Origin: JBBQTQ01 sp038213135 | GTDB lineage: Bacteria; Actinomycetota; Thermoleophilia; Gaiellales; Gaiellaceae | Reading direction: 5' to 3' | Assembly (NCBI GenBank): GCA_038213135.1 | Contig: JBBQTQ010000005.1 | Location: forward strand, 1 to 48,254 | DNA: 48,254 nucleotides | Shown: positions 24,564-31,638 of the stretch, in pieces | Layout: every line of letters starts with the position of its first letter | Position numbering within the stretch: position 1 is the first letter of the stretch | Position numbers and translations under genes: made by a program | The notes under the pieces: model-generated | What the model saw: only the letters and a program-made list of their open reading frames with translations | Told to the model about the DNA's origin: nothing | The model's database searches: none

Positions 24564-25142
24564 GTGGTCCTCGCGAGCAGCAGCACCACGATCATCATCA
24601 TCGCCGTCGCCGCCCTCGCGGCCCTGCTGCTCCTCCTTCTCGTCATCACCTTCAACAAGCTCGTGCGGCTCCGGAACCGCTCGGAGAACGCGTGGGCCCA
24701 GGTGGACGTCCAGCTCCGCAAGCGCTACGACCTCGTCCCGAACCTGGTCGAGTCGGTCAAGGGCTACGCCGCGCACGAGAAGGACACCTTCGAGGAGGTC
24801 ACCAAGATGCGGGCCGCCGCCGAGGGTGCGAAAGGGGTCGGCGAGCAGGCGCAGGCCGAGAGCGGCCTCACCGCCGCGCTCGGGAAGCTGATGGCCGTCG
24901 CGGAGGCCTACCCGCAGCTGCGCGCGACCGAGAACTTCCAGAACCTCCAGAACCAGCTCTCCGAGATCGAGCAGCAGATCGCCGTCTCGCGCCAGGTCTA
25001 CAACGACACGGTTCTGACCTACGACAACGGCTTGCAGACCTTCCCGACCAGCATGATCGCCGGCATGTTCGGCTTCCACCAGCGCGAGTACTTCCAGGCC
25101 GACGGCGCCTCGCGCGACGCCCCGCAGGTCAAGTTCAGCTGA
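24564..25142 (+). CDS. lemA: LemA family protein
   Basis: 192 aa with a GTG start. The N-terminal TM helix (TIIIIAVAALAALLLLLLVITF, about 9-30) is followed by the LemA hallmark FNKLVRLRNRSENAWAQVDVQLRKRYDLVPNLVESVKGYAAHEKDTFEEVTKMRAAA, and later TENFQNLQNQLSEIEQQIAVSRQVYNDTV and FPTSMIAGMFGFHQREYFQ. Helical bundle facing out of the cell. LemA genes are often paired with DUF2207/TPM-type membrane proteins, as here. The exact function is unknown. Confidence 0.93.
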   Translation: MVLASSSTTIIIIAVAALAALLLLLLVITFNKLVRLRNRSENAWAQVDVQLRKRYDLVPNLVESVKGYAAHEKDTFEEVTKMRAAAEGAKGVGEQAQAESGLTAALGKLMAVAEAYPQLRATENFQNLQNQLSEIEQQIAVSRQVYNDTVLTYDNGLQTFPTSMIAGMFGFHQREYFQADGASRDAPQVKFS

Positions 25143-27016
25143 AGCGGCTCACGCTCGCCGTCGTCGCGGTCGCCGCGCTCGCGGCCCCGGCGGTTGCCGC
25201 TGCGAAGTCGTACTACCTGCCGCAGGCATCTGTCGCCGTCGACGTCAAGCCGGACGGCACGCTCTTCGTCACCGAGAACATCACGTTCTCGTTCAGCGGC
25301 CAGTTCACCGGCGCGTACCGCGACATCCCGCTGCGGCCCGGCGAGTCGATCGACCACGTCTCGGTGAGCGAGAACGGCAAGGCGTACGTCCCAGGGGGCG
25401 ACACGAAGCTCGGCAGCTCCGACACGCCCGGCAAGTTCGGGGTCGAGACCTCGTCGAACCGCGTGCGGATCGTCTGGCACTACAGCGCCTTCGACGAGGA
25501 CCGGACGTTCGTGATCTCGTACCGCTTCCACGGGCTGGCCGTGGCGTACAGCGACGTCGTCGACGTGAACCTCAAGGTCTGGGGCGACCATTGGCCCTCG
25601 GGGCTCGGCGACCTCCGCGCGCGCGTGAACCTGCCGGGCAAGGCGAAGCCGGGGCCGACGTATCGCGTCTACGGTCATCCCGCCTGGGTGCACGGCGTCG
25701 TCACGCGGAACTCCGGGTTCGCCGGGCTCGACGCGACCAACGTCCCGGCGCATCAGTTCGTGGAGATCCGCGTGGTCTTCCCGCGCAAGCTCCTGACCTC
25801 GACGGCCGGCGCCCAGGTCCGCAGCGGGCCGGGGCTCGCGAAGATCATCAAGGAGGAGCGGGACGACCAGGCTGCGTTCCTCGCCAACCAGCAGAAGATC
25901 GACGACGCGAAGCGCCACATCGGGCGTTGGCTGCTCTACATCCTCTTGCTCGGCCTCGCGCCCGCCCTGGCGATCGTCGGCTTGACCTGGCTTCTCTTCG
26001 GGCGGGAACGTGGGACCGGCTACGACCGGGAGTACGAGCAGGAGCCACCGACCGACACCGCGCCCGCGCTCGTGCCGCCGCTGCTCCGCCAGCAGACCGA
26101 GCCGGGCTCGCAGGAGTTCACTGCGACGCTCTTCGACCTGATCCGGCGCAAGCGCTACACGTCGAAGCCGGTGACGACAGAGATGAAGACCTTCGGCGGC
26201 ATCCGCAGTCAGACGGTCTCCGACCTCGAACTGTCCAAGGGTGACATGACCACCAAGCTCGAACCGTGGGAGACCCCGGTCGCGGAGGTGGTCGACTCGG
26301 TGGTCGGCGACGCGTCCGAGCGGCTGACCAACTTCCGCGACAAGATCTCCTCGGCGCGCACCACGAACAGCACGCGGTTCACGAGCTTCAAGTCGGCCGT
26401 CTCGTCGGCGATCTCCTCCCGCAAGTGGTACACGGGCGCCGGGGTCGCGCCGCTCGTCCTCGGGATCGTCGCCTTCGGGCTGGCGGCCGTCGTCCTGATC
26501 GGGATCGCCGTCACGAGCTGGCGTCCGGCGGCACCTCGCTGGAGCGACATCGTGATCGCCGGGGTCGGCGTCTGCATGGCCGTCAACGCCGTCGTGCTGA
26601 TCGCCGCGGCGACACGCGTCAGGCTCTGGCGTCGGCGCACGAAGGCCGGCCAGACCGAGGCCGAGCGCTGGGACGCCTTCCGCAAGTACCTCACCGACTT
26701 CCCCCGGCTGCAGGAGGCGCCACCTGCGACGCTCGAGCTCTGGGAGCGCTTCCTCGTCTACGGGATCGCGTTCGGGATCGCCGAGAAGGTGCTCCAGGCC
26801 GCGCACCTCCACATGCCCGAGGAGATGCACAACCTGAGCACGATCTACTGGATCAGCCCGACCGGCGACCTCGGCTCGGGCCCGAGCGCGCTGGCGATCG
26901 GCGACCTCTCGTCGGGCTTCGGCTCCGCTCTCGCCCCGCCGAGCTCAGGCGGTGGCGGCGGCTTCTCGGGCGGCGGAGGCGGCGGGGGCGGCGGCGGTGG
27001 CGGAGGCGCCTGGTAG
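25139..27016 (+). CDS. DUF2207 family membrane protein
   Basis: 625 aa if it starts at CTG 25139, which overlaps the LemA stop as CTGA. No ATG, GTG or TTG lies in frame near the signal peptide (KRLTLAVVAVAALAAPAVAAAKS), so a CTG start is the best reading. The extracytoplasmic N-terminal domain (VDVKPDGTLFVTENITFSFSGQFTGAYRDIPLRPG) is the DUF2207 hallmark. A TM follows at about 265-285, then a cytoplasmic region, two TMs (about 440-495), a WERFLVYGIAFGIAEKVL segment typical of the C-terminal part, and a poly-Gly tail (GGGGGFSGGGG...) ending AW. Partner of LemA by position and family pattern. Confidence 0.88.
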   Translation: MKRLTLAVVAVAALAAPAVAAAKSYYLPQASVAVDVKPDGTLFVTENITFSFSGQFTGAYRDIPLRPGESIDHVSVSENGKAYVPGGDTKLGSSDTPGKFGVETSSNRVRIVWHYSAFDEDRTFVISYRFHGLAVAYSDVVDVNLKVWGDHWPSGLGDLRARVNLPGKAKPGPTYRVYGHPAWVHGVVTRNSGFAGLDATNVPAHQFVEIRVVFPRKLLTSTAGAQVRSGPGLAKIIKEERDDQAAFLANQQKIDDAKRHIGRWLLYILLLGLAPALAIVGLTWLLFGRERGTGYDREYEQEPPTDTAPALVPPLLRQQTEPGSQEFTATLFDLIRRKRYTSKPVTTEMKTFGGIRSQTVSDLELSKGDMTTKLEPWETPVAEVVDSVVGDASERLTNFRDKISSARTTNSTRFTSFKSAVSSAISSRKWYTGAGVAPLVLGIVAFGLAAVVLIGIAVTSWRPAAPRWSDIVIAGVGVCMAVNAVVLIAAATRVRLWRRRTKAGQTEAERWDAFRKYLTDFPRLQEAPPATLELWERFLVYGIAFGIAEKVLQAAHLHMPEEMHNLSTIYWISPTGDLGSGPSALAIGDLSSGFGSALAPPSSGGGGGFSGGGGGGGGGGGGGAW

Positions 27017-27087
27017 GGCCAGGGCCACTTCGGCGTCTTGCGCAAGCTCTCACCGAGCGCAACGATTGATGTGTGGACGATCGAGAT

Positions 27088-27198
27088 GTGAGCGCGATCA
27101 TGGATGCGCTCTTCGACATCCGGAGCCGCGTCTACGACATCTACGATTTCTTGACGGAGAACGGTGATGAAGAGGAAGAAGAGGAACCTGACGCCTGA
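27088..27198 (+). CDS. small acidic protein (36 aa)
   Basis: GTG start. It reads (M)SAIMDALFDIRSRVYDIYDF, then LTENGDEEEEEEPDA: an amphipathic helix with an all-acidic tail. The pattern I-M-D-A-L-F-D-I-R followed by an acidic run resembles a small family I recall in Gaiella-like genomes. It overlaps the next basic mini-ORF by 32 nt in another frame. Moderate to low certainty because of its size. Confidence 0.4.
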   Translation: MSAIMDALFDIRSRVYDIYDFLTENGDEEEEEEPDA

Positions 27199-27313
27199 GG
27201 AGCGGGCCGCGGAAAGGGCGCGGCGCGACGAGCTGACCCAAAGGCTTCAGGAGCGCATGGAGTACTGGCGGGCGCGAGTCGCAGCCGCCAATGCGCGGCA
27301 CGACACCGCCTGA
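27167..27313 (+). CDS. small basic protein (48 aa)
   Basis: ATG at 27167. MKRKKRNLTPEERAAERARR is followed by DELTQRLQERMEYWRARVAAANARHDTA: a highly charged helix. The T-P-E-E-R-A-A-E-R pattern is typical of small actinobacterial proteins of unknown function. Overlap with the acidic mini-ORF suggests coupled expression of an acidic/basic pair, or only one of them may be real. Confidence 0.4.
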   Translation: MKRKKRNLTPEERAAERARRDELTQRLQERMEYWRARVAAANARHDTA

Positions 27314-27340
27314 GAACGCGGGCCGTCCTTTAGAGCCAAT

Positions 27341-27379
27341 GACCGGTGACTGTCACCGGTCGTGTCCTTTGCGGACACG
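27341..27379. terminator. tandem hairpins between convergent genes
   Basis: GACCGGTGAC-T-GTCACCGGTC (27341-27361) is a perfect 10-bp inverted repeat spanning the stop codon of the minus-strand methyltransferase. It abuts CGTGTCC-TTTGC-GGACACG (27361-27379). They probably mark transcription ends from both sides; no T tract. Confidence 0.5.
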
Positions 27380-28048
27380 GCGACGCCACTCGTAGAGCGC
27401 GACCGCGCCGGCGGCGGCGACGTTCAGCGACTCCGCGCCCTCGGCCAGGGGGATCGTCACCAGCTCGTCGCAGCGCTCGAGCACTTCCGCCGGGAGGCCC
27501 TCGCGCTCCGCGCCGAGGACGAGGCACGCGCCCGCGCCGAGCTCGACGTCGGCGAGCGGCCGGCCGCCGCGGGCCACCAGCGCGACCCGCCGGCCGGGCG
27601 CGTCCTCGAACCCGACGAGCGGGACTCGGAAGATCGCGCCCGCGGAGGCCCGCAGAGCCTTCTCGCCCGTCGGGTCGCCGCAACCGTCCGAGAGCGCGAC
27701 GAACCCCGGTCCCAGTGCGTCGGCGCTGCGGATCAGTGTCCCGACGTTGCCCGGGTCGCACACGTGCCAGAGAGCGAGTCCGACCCCCCGCTCGCCCTCG
27801 GGCAGATCCGCCTTGCGGAACACCGCGACGACCCGAGCCGGATGAGCAAGCGAGGAGACCTCGGCCAGCAGCTCCGCCTCGACGCTCTCGCCCGCGACGA
27901 GCAGCTCGACGGGCTCGACACCGGCCGACCGCGCGGCCTCGACCAGATCCTCGCCCTCGACGACGAACAGCCCGAGCTTGTCGCGCCAGCGCCGCGAGCG
28001 GAGCTTGCGGACGAGCTTGAGCCGCTCGTTGTCGCGCGAGGTGATCAG
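27353..28048 (-). CDS. SpoU/TrmH-family RNA 2'-O-methyltransferase
   Basis: 231 aa if it starts at CTG 28048 ((M)ITSRDNERLKLVRKL). The family normally begins exactly here, and no ATG, GTG or TTG exists in frame nearby. The N-terminal RNA-binding part is ITSRDNERLKLVRKLRSRRWRDKLGLFVVEGEDLV. The SPOUT knot motifs are LALWHVCDPGNVGTLIRSADALG (motif 1), ACLVLGAEREGLP (motif 2) and VTIPLAEGAESLNVAAAGAVALYEW (motif 3, with the SLNV SAM loop). The target is probably 23S rRNA. It follows rplT, a placement common in bacteria (rplT-trmH). Confidence 0.9.
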   Translation of the reverse strand: MITSRDNERLKLVRKLRSRRWRDKLGLFVVEGEDLVEAARSAGVEPVELLVAGESVEAELLAEVSSLAHPARVVAVFRKADLPEGERGVGLALWHVCDPGNVGTLIRSADALGPGFVALSDGCGDPTGEKALRASAGAIFRVPLVGFEDAPGRRVALVARGGRPLADVELGAGACLVLGAEREGLPAEVLERCDELVTIPLAEGAESLNVAAAGAVALYEWRRRVRKGHDR

Positions 28049-28061
28049 GGCGTCACCACGT

Positions 28062-28087
28062 GCGTGCCAGGCTAAAGCCAGGCACGC
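28062..28087 (-). terminator. hairpin between rplT and the SpoU methyltransferase
   Basis: GCGTGCCAGGC and GCCAGGCACGC pair over 11 bp with one mismatch around TAAA, 16 bp past the rplT stop. There is no T tract. It may be a processing site or partial attenuator, and it lies directly upstream of the unusual CTG start. Confidence 0.4.
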
Positions 28088-28103
28088 GGCCTCGGCCCAT
28101 CGG

Positions 28104-28469
28104 CTACGCCGGTGAGCCGAGTGCCGCTTTCGCGGTCTCGGCGAGCTTGCCGAACGCCGCCGGGTCGGCCACGGCGATGTCCGCCAGAACTTTCCGGTCG
28201 AGCTCCACGCCCGCCTTGCGCAGTCCCGAAACGAACTGGTTGTACGAGAGCCCGTTCTGGCGGGCGGCCGCGTTGATGCGGACGATCCAGAGCCGCCGGA
28301 ACTCGCGCTTGCGGTTCTTGCGATCGCGATAGGCGTAGACGAGCGAGTGCTCGACCTGCTCCTTCGCATAGCGGTAGTTCGACTTCTTGAGCCCCCAGTA
28401 GCCCTTCGCCTGCTCGAGGACCTTGCGCCGCTTCTTGCGCGCGTGAACGGACCGCTTGACTCGCGGCAT
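28104..28469 (-). CDS. rplT: 50S ribosomal protein L20
   Basis: 121 aa, normal for bL20. The N-terminus MPRVKRSVHARKKRRKVLEQAKGYWGLKKSNYRYAKEQVEHSLVYAYRDRKNRKREFRRLWIVRINAAARQNGLSYNQFVSGLRKAGVELDRKVLADIAV is a textbook L20 sequence: a basic extension that threads 23S rRNA, then a globular domain. It is the third gene of infC-rpmI-rplT. L20 is the usual autoregulator of this operon; here it is preceded by a structured 163-nt gap. Confidence 0.98.
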   Translation of the reverse strand: MPRVKRSVHARKKRRKVLEQAKGYWGLKKSNYRYAKEQVEHSLVYAYRDRKNRKREFRRLWIVRINAAARQNGLSYNQFVSGLRKAGVELDRKVLADIAVADPAAFGKLAETAKAALGSPA

Positions 28470-28491
28470 CAGTGAGCCTCCCGGTGATGCT

Positions 28492-28612
28492 GATGGATTT
28501 CTGGCGCGCGAAAAGCGAGCCAGGGTAGGACGCAGGGAGCGCTCGTGCTGGTAAGCACGGGTGCGACTGAGGACGCCGCCTGGCGACGCTTTGCAGCCGC
28601 CCAGAAACCATC
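28492..28612 (-). ncRNA. structured rpmI-rplT intercistronic element (candidate L20 site)
   Basis: The gap between rpmI and rplT is 163 nt, long for this operon. On the minus strand, GATGGTTTCTGG (28612-28601) can pair with CCAGAAATCCATC (28504-28492), 12 bp with one bulge, closing a domain that contains the perfect hairpin CGTGCT-TACC-AGCACG (28559-28544) and further GC stems. The 3' arm lies about 23 nt before the rplT ATG. Autoregulation by L20 at such sites is known in other bacteria; that this is one is inference. Confidence 0.45.
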
Positions 28613-28632
28613 ACGTTTCGCTGGGTGGGTCA

Positions 28633-28830
28633 CTACTTCAACCCCAGGAGCTTCTTCACCGCGGGGACGTCGCTCTTCGCGACGACCGCGTCGCGGGCGA
28701 GGTCACGCTTTCGCTTCTGCGACTTCTTCTCCAGGTTGTGGCTCTTCATCGCGTGGCGGCGCAGGAGCTTCCCCGCTCCCGAGACCTTGAACCGCTTCTT
28801 CGCTGCTCTCGATGTCTTCTGCTTTGGCAT
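28633..28830 (-). CDS. rpmI: 50S ribosomal protein L35
   Basis: 65 aa. MPKQKTSRAAKKRFKVSGAGKLLRRHAMKSHNLEKKSQKRKRDL is a classical bL35 N-terminus (K-T-x-x-A-A-K-K-R-F, G-K-x-x-R-x-x-A-x-K-S-H-x-L-x-K-K). The start is at ATG 28830. Its first 128 nt are also read in another frame as the C-terminal tail of infC, an extensive same-strand overlap. Confidence 0.97.
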   Translation of the reverse strand: MPKQKTSRAAKKRFKVSGAGKLLRRHAMKSHNLEKKSQKRKRDLARDAVVAKSDVPAVKKLLGLK

Positions 28831-29389
28831 CTCTTCCAACTCCTGCTGTCTTCGTCGGTCCCAACACCATCGTCATGTTCCGACCGTCGAGCAGCGGCTG
28901 CTGCTCGATCATGCCGAGCTCGGCGACGTCTTCTGCGAGACGCATCAACAGGTCGCGGCCCCGCTCCGGATGGGTGGTCTCCCGCCCGCGGAACATGATC
29001 GTGACCTTGACCTTCGCGCGCTGGCCTAAAAAGCGGGCGACATGGCCTTTCTTCGTCTCGTAGTCGTGGACTCCGATCTTCGGCCTGAGCTTGATCTCCT
29101 TGACGTGGATCTGGGACTGGTGCTTGCGGGCGAGCTTTGCCTTCTGCTCCTGCTCGTACTTGTACTTGCCGTAATCCATGACCCGCGCGACGGGCGGGTC
29201 GGCCTGTGCGGCGACTTCGACGAGATCGAGGTTCTTGGACTCGGCGTACTTGAGGGCTTCATCCGTGGCCTTGATGCCGACCTGACCTCCATCCTCGTCG
29301 ACGAGCCGCACACGCGGGGAACGGATCGCTTCGTTAATCCGAACCTGGGGGACCGGGCGGACTGGTTCGACGAACCGCCTCGGTCTCAA
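28703..29389 (-). CDS. infC: translation initiation factor IF-3 with C-terminal extension
   Basis: 228 aa from TTG 29389, which has a GGTGA Shine-Dalgarno 6 nt ahead. An ATT start in CGG-ATT-AAC, as known for infC in other bacteria, is an alternative. The IF3 N-domain runs from VRINEAIRSPRVRLVDEDGGQVGI to MDYGKYKYEQEQKAKLARK; the C-domain has VKEIKLRPKIGVHDYETKKGHVARFLGQRAKVKVTIMFRGRE and ends at MTMVLGPTK. A 48-residue acidic/Pro-rich tail (residues about 181-228, ESSEEAVQGLGSGEAPAPP...EEVAEAKA) follows and is read through the start of rpmI. Such tails occur in actinobacterial IF3. Confidence 0.93.
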   Translation of the reverse strand: MRPRRFVEPVRPVPQVRINEAIRSPRVRLVDEDGGQVGIKATDEALKYAESKNLDLVEVAAQADPPVARVMDYGKYKYEQEQKAKLARKHQSQIHVKEIKLRPKIGVHDYETKKGHVARFLGQRAKVKVTIMFRGRETTHPERGRDLLMRLAEDVAELGMIEQQPLLDGRNMTMVLGPTKTAGVGRDAKAEDIESSEEAVQGLGSGEAPAPPRDEEPQPGEEVAEAKA

Positions 29390-29423
29390 AGAGCTGTCAC
29401 CAAGCTGCTATTTCCTTCCTTCG

Positions 29424-29514
29424 GGAAAAACGACAAGGCCGCTATGCAAGCAGCGGCCTCGATCCTCGTCTATCCGACTCGGTTGAACCTCCGATAGGCC
29501 TGTGGCCCCGGAGG
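29424..29514 (-). promoter_or_regulatory. thrS-infC leader with terminator-type hairpin
   Basis: The 156-nt gap between thrS and infC holds two structures. At 29488-29514, CCTCCG...CGGAGG encloses GGCC/GGCC. At 29436-29459, AGGCCGCT and AGCGGCCT form an 8-bp stem followed on the minus strand by TGTCGTTTTT, a standard Rho-independent terminator or attenuator. It either ends thrS or regulates infC-rpmI-rplT by attenuation; alternative pairing could not be tested. Confidence 0.55.
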
Positions 29515-29545
29515 TGAGGAACGGTGCCGCTCCTGCTTCGCAGAG

Positions 29546-31450
29546 CTACAGGGTACCAAGTTCGCGGAGCAGTTCCTCCAGGCTCTTGGTCGACTGGCCG
29601 CCGCCACGCTCGCGCACGGCAAGCGACGCCTCGGACTCGCGGTCGCCGTAGACGATCACGCGCGGGAGCTTCTCGAGCTCCGCATCGCGGATCCGCTTGC
29701 CGACGGTCTCGTCGCGCTGGTCCACCTCGACCCTGAAGCCGACCTCGCGCAGCCGCTCCGCGATCCCTGCCGCCGCCTCGCGGTGGTCGTCGCCGACCGG
29801 GAGCACGCGTACCTGGACCGGCGCGAGCCAGAACGGAAAGTCGCCGCCGTAGTGCTCGATCAGGATCCCGATGAAGCGCTCGAGCGAGCCGAAGAGCGCG
29901 CGGTGGATCAGGTACGGCGTGTGCTCGCGGTTGTCCGCGCCCATGTACGTGCACCCGAGCCGCTTCGGCTGCTGGCTGTCGAGCTGGATCGTCCCCATCT
30001 GCCAGGCCCGGCCTATCGCGTCGTCCATGAAGAAGTCGATCTTCGGCCCGTAGAAGGCACCCTCGCCCTCGGCGACCCGGTAGCGCAGGCCCATCCGGTC
30101 GATCGCGGCCCTCAGCACGCCCTCGGTGAAGTCCCACTCCTCGTCGGTGCCGAGCTTGTTCTCCGGCCGGGTGGCGAGCTCCGCGTGCGCGAGCTCCTTC
30201 ACGCCGAAGCGTTCGTAGAGGAAGTCGAGATAGCCGAACATCCCGTCGATCTCGTCCTGGATGTGCTCCTCGGTGCAGAAGACGTGCGCGTCGTCCTGGC
30301 TGAACTGTCTCGCGCGGGTGAGGCCCTGCAGCGACCCGGTCGGCTCGTCGCGGTGCAGGACCGCCGCCTCTGCAAAGCGGATCGGCAGCTCCTTGTAGCT
30401 GCGGAGCTGCGTGTTGAAGAGGAGCATGTGGCCCGGGCAGTTCATCGGCTTGAGCCCGTAGAGCGAGTCGCCCTGCTCGATCCGGAAGAGGTTGTCGCCG
30501 TACTTCTCCCAGTGGCCGGAGCGCTTCCAGAGCTCGACGTCCCACATCAGCGGCGTCTTCACCTCGTCGTAGCCGCGCTTCGCGTTCTGCTCGCGGCGGA
30601 GGTCCTCGAGCGCGTTCCAGAGCGCCATGCCCTTCGGCGTCCAGAGCGCCGCGCCGGGTGAGTACTCGGACATGTGGAAGAGATCGAGTTGCGGGCCGAT
30701 GCGCCGGTGGTCGCGCCGCTTCGCGCTCTCGAGCCGCTCCAGGTGTGCCTCCAGGTCCTCGCGCGAGTAGAAGGCGGTGCCGTAGATCCTGGTCAGCTGC
30801 TGGTTGCGCTCGTCGCCGCGCCAGTACGCGCCGGCGAGACCCGTCAGCTTGACGGCCTTGATCGGCTTCGAGTCCTGCAGGTGCGGGCCACGGCAGAGGT
30901 CGGTGAAGGACTCTCCAGAAGGAGAGTCCTGCGTGTAGAGGGAGATGTCCCCTTCCGCGGTGCCGACGAGCTCGACCTTGTACGGCTCGCCCTCCTGCTC
31001 GAAGCGGCGCTTGGCCTCGTCGCGGGAGATCTCCTCGCGTTCCCAGGCGCGTCCTTCCTTCAGCTCCCGCTCGACCTCCGCTTCGATCCGGGCGAGGTCA
31101 TCCTCGCGGATCGGCTCCGGAAACTCGAAGTCGTAGTAGACGCCGTGCTCGATCGGCGGGCCGATCGCGATCTTCACGCCCGGGTAGAGGCGACGGACCG
31201 CTTCGGCGAGCAGGTGCGCGGTCGAGTGTCTCAGCACGGCCAGCGCGTCCGGGTCGTCCTTGTCCCGGGTGGTCAGGATCTGGATCCGCTCACCGTCCGC
31301 GAGCGGCAGGCGCAGGTCGCAGACGTTGCCGTTCGAGCGAACGAGCACCGCTTGCTCGGCGAGTTTCGGTCCGATCGTGCGCGCAGCGTCGAGCCCGGTC
31401 GCGCCTTCCGCAAGTTCGAGTTCCGAGTTGTCGGGAAGGATGACCTTCAT
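29546..31450 (-). CDS. thrS: threonine--tRNA ligase
   Basis: 634 aa from ATG 31450 (MKVILPDNSELELAEG). Domains: TGS (about 1-60); editing domain with the zinc/editing motif H-S-T-A-H (about 75) and the later TDLCRGPHLQ Cys/His; class II core with KTPLMWDVELWKRSGHW, zinc ligands in LKPMNCPGHMLLF and DDAHVFCT, motif 2 RDEPTGSLQGLTRARQFSQDD, and motif 3 in PYLIHRALFGSLERFIGILIEHY; C-terminal anticodon-binding domain (VRVLPVGDDHREAAAGIAERL). A longer start at TTG 31492 has a better Shine-Dalgarno (GGGGAG) but adds 14 residues that do not look like TGS. Upstream of infC as in many bacteria. Confidence 0.96.
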   Translation of the reverse strand: MKVILPDNSELELAEGATGLDAARTIGPKLAEQAVLVRSNGNVCDLRLPLADGERIQILTTRDKDDPDALAVLRHSTAHLLAEAVRRLYPGVKIAIGPPIEHGVYYDFEFPEPIREDDLARIEAEVERELKEGRAWEREEISRDEAKRRFEQEGEPYKVELVGTAEGDISLYTQDSPSGESFTDLCRGPHLQDSKPIKAVKLTGLAGAYWRGDERNQQLTRIYGTAFYSREDLEAHLERLESAKRRDHRRIGPQLDLFHMSEYSPGAALWTPKGMALWNALEDLRREQNAKRGYDEVKTPLMWDVELWKRSGHWEKYGDNLFRIEQGDSLYGLKPMNCPGHMLLFNTQLRSYKELPIRFAEAAVLHRDEPTGSLQGLTRARQFSQDDAHVFCTEEHIQDEIDGMFGYLDFLYERFGVKELAHAELATRPENKLGTDEEWDFTEGVLRAAIDRMGLRYRVAEGEGAFYGPKIDFFMDDAIGRAWQMGTIQLDSQQPKRLGCTYMGADNREHTPYLIHRALFGSLERFIGILIEHYGGDFPFWLAPVQVRVLPVGDDHREAAAGIAERLREVGFRVEVDQRDETVGKRIRDAELEKLPRVIVYGDRESEASLAVRERGGGQSTKSLEELLRELGTL

Positions 31451-31571
31451 GGAGAAAGAGAATACGGAACACCCTCGCGAGGACGATCGCAACGACGAGC
31501 TCCCCGGATCGCCCGTTCCCGACCCGGAGGAAACGGACGACGAGGACGATGTCGTCCCAGGGGCAGACTAG
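31449..31571 (+). CDS. small acidic protein divergent from thrS (40 aa)
   Basis: ATG at 31449, with AAGGA 8 nt upstream. It reads MEKENTEHPREDDRNDELPG, then SPVPDPEETDDEDDVVPGAD: strongly acidic and probably disordered. Its start codon overlaps the thrS ATG on the opposite strand. The composition is unlike an antisense shadow, but the size makes it uncertain. Confidence 0.4.
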   Translation: MEKENTEHPREDDRNDELPGSPVPDPEETDDEDDVVPGAD

Positions 31572-31638
31572 GCTGTAGCGGTCGTTTCGAGTTTGCATAA
31601 CGGGAAACAGTCAGGAATCCGACGCAGGAGGTTTTTGG

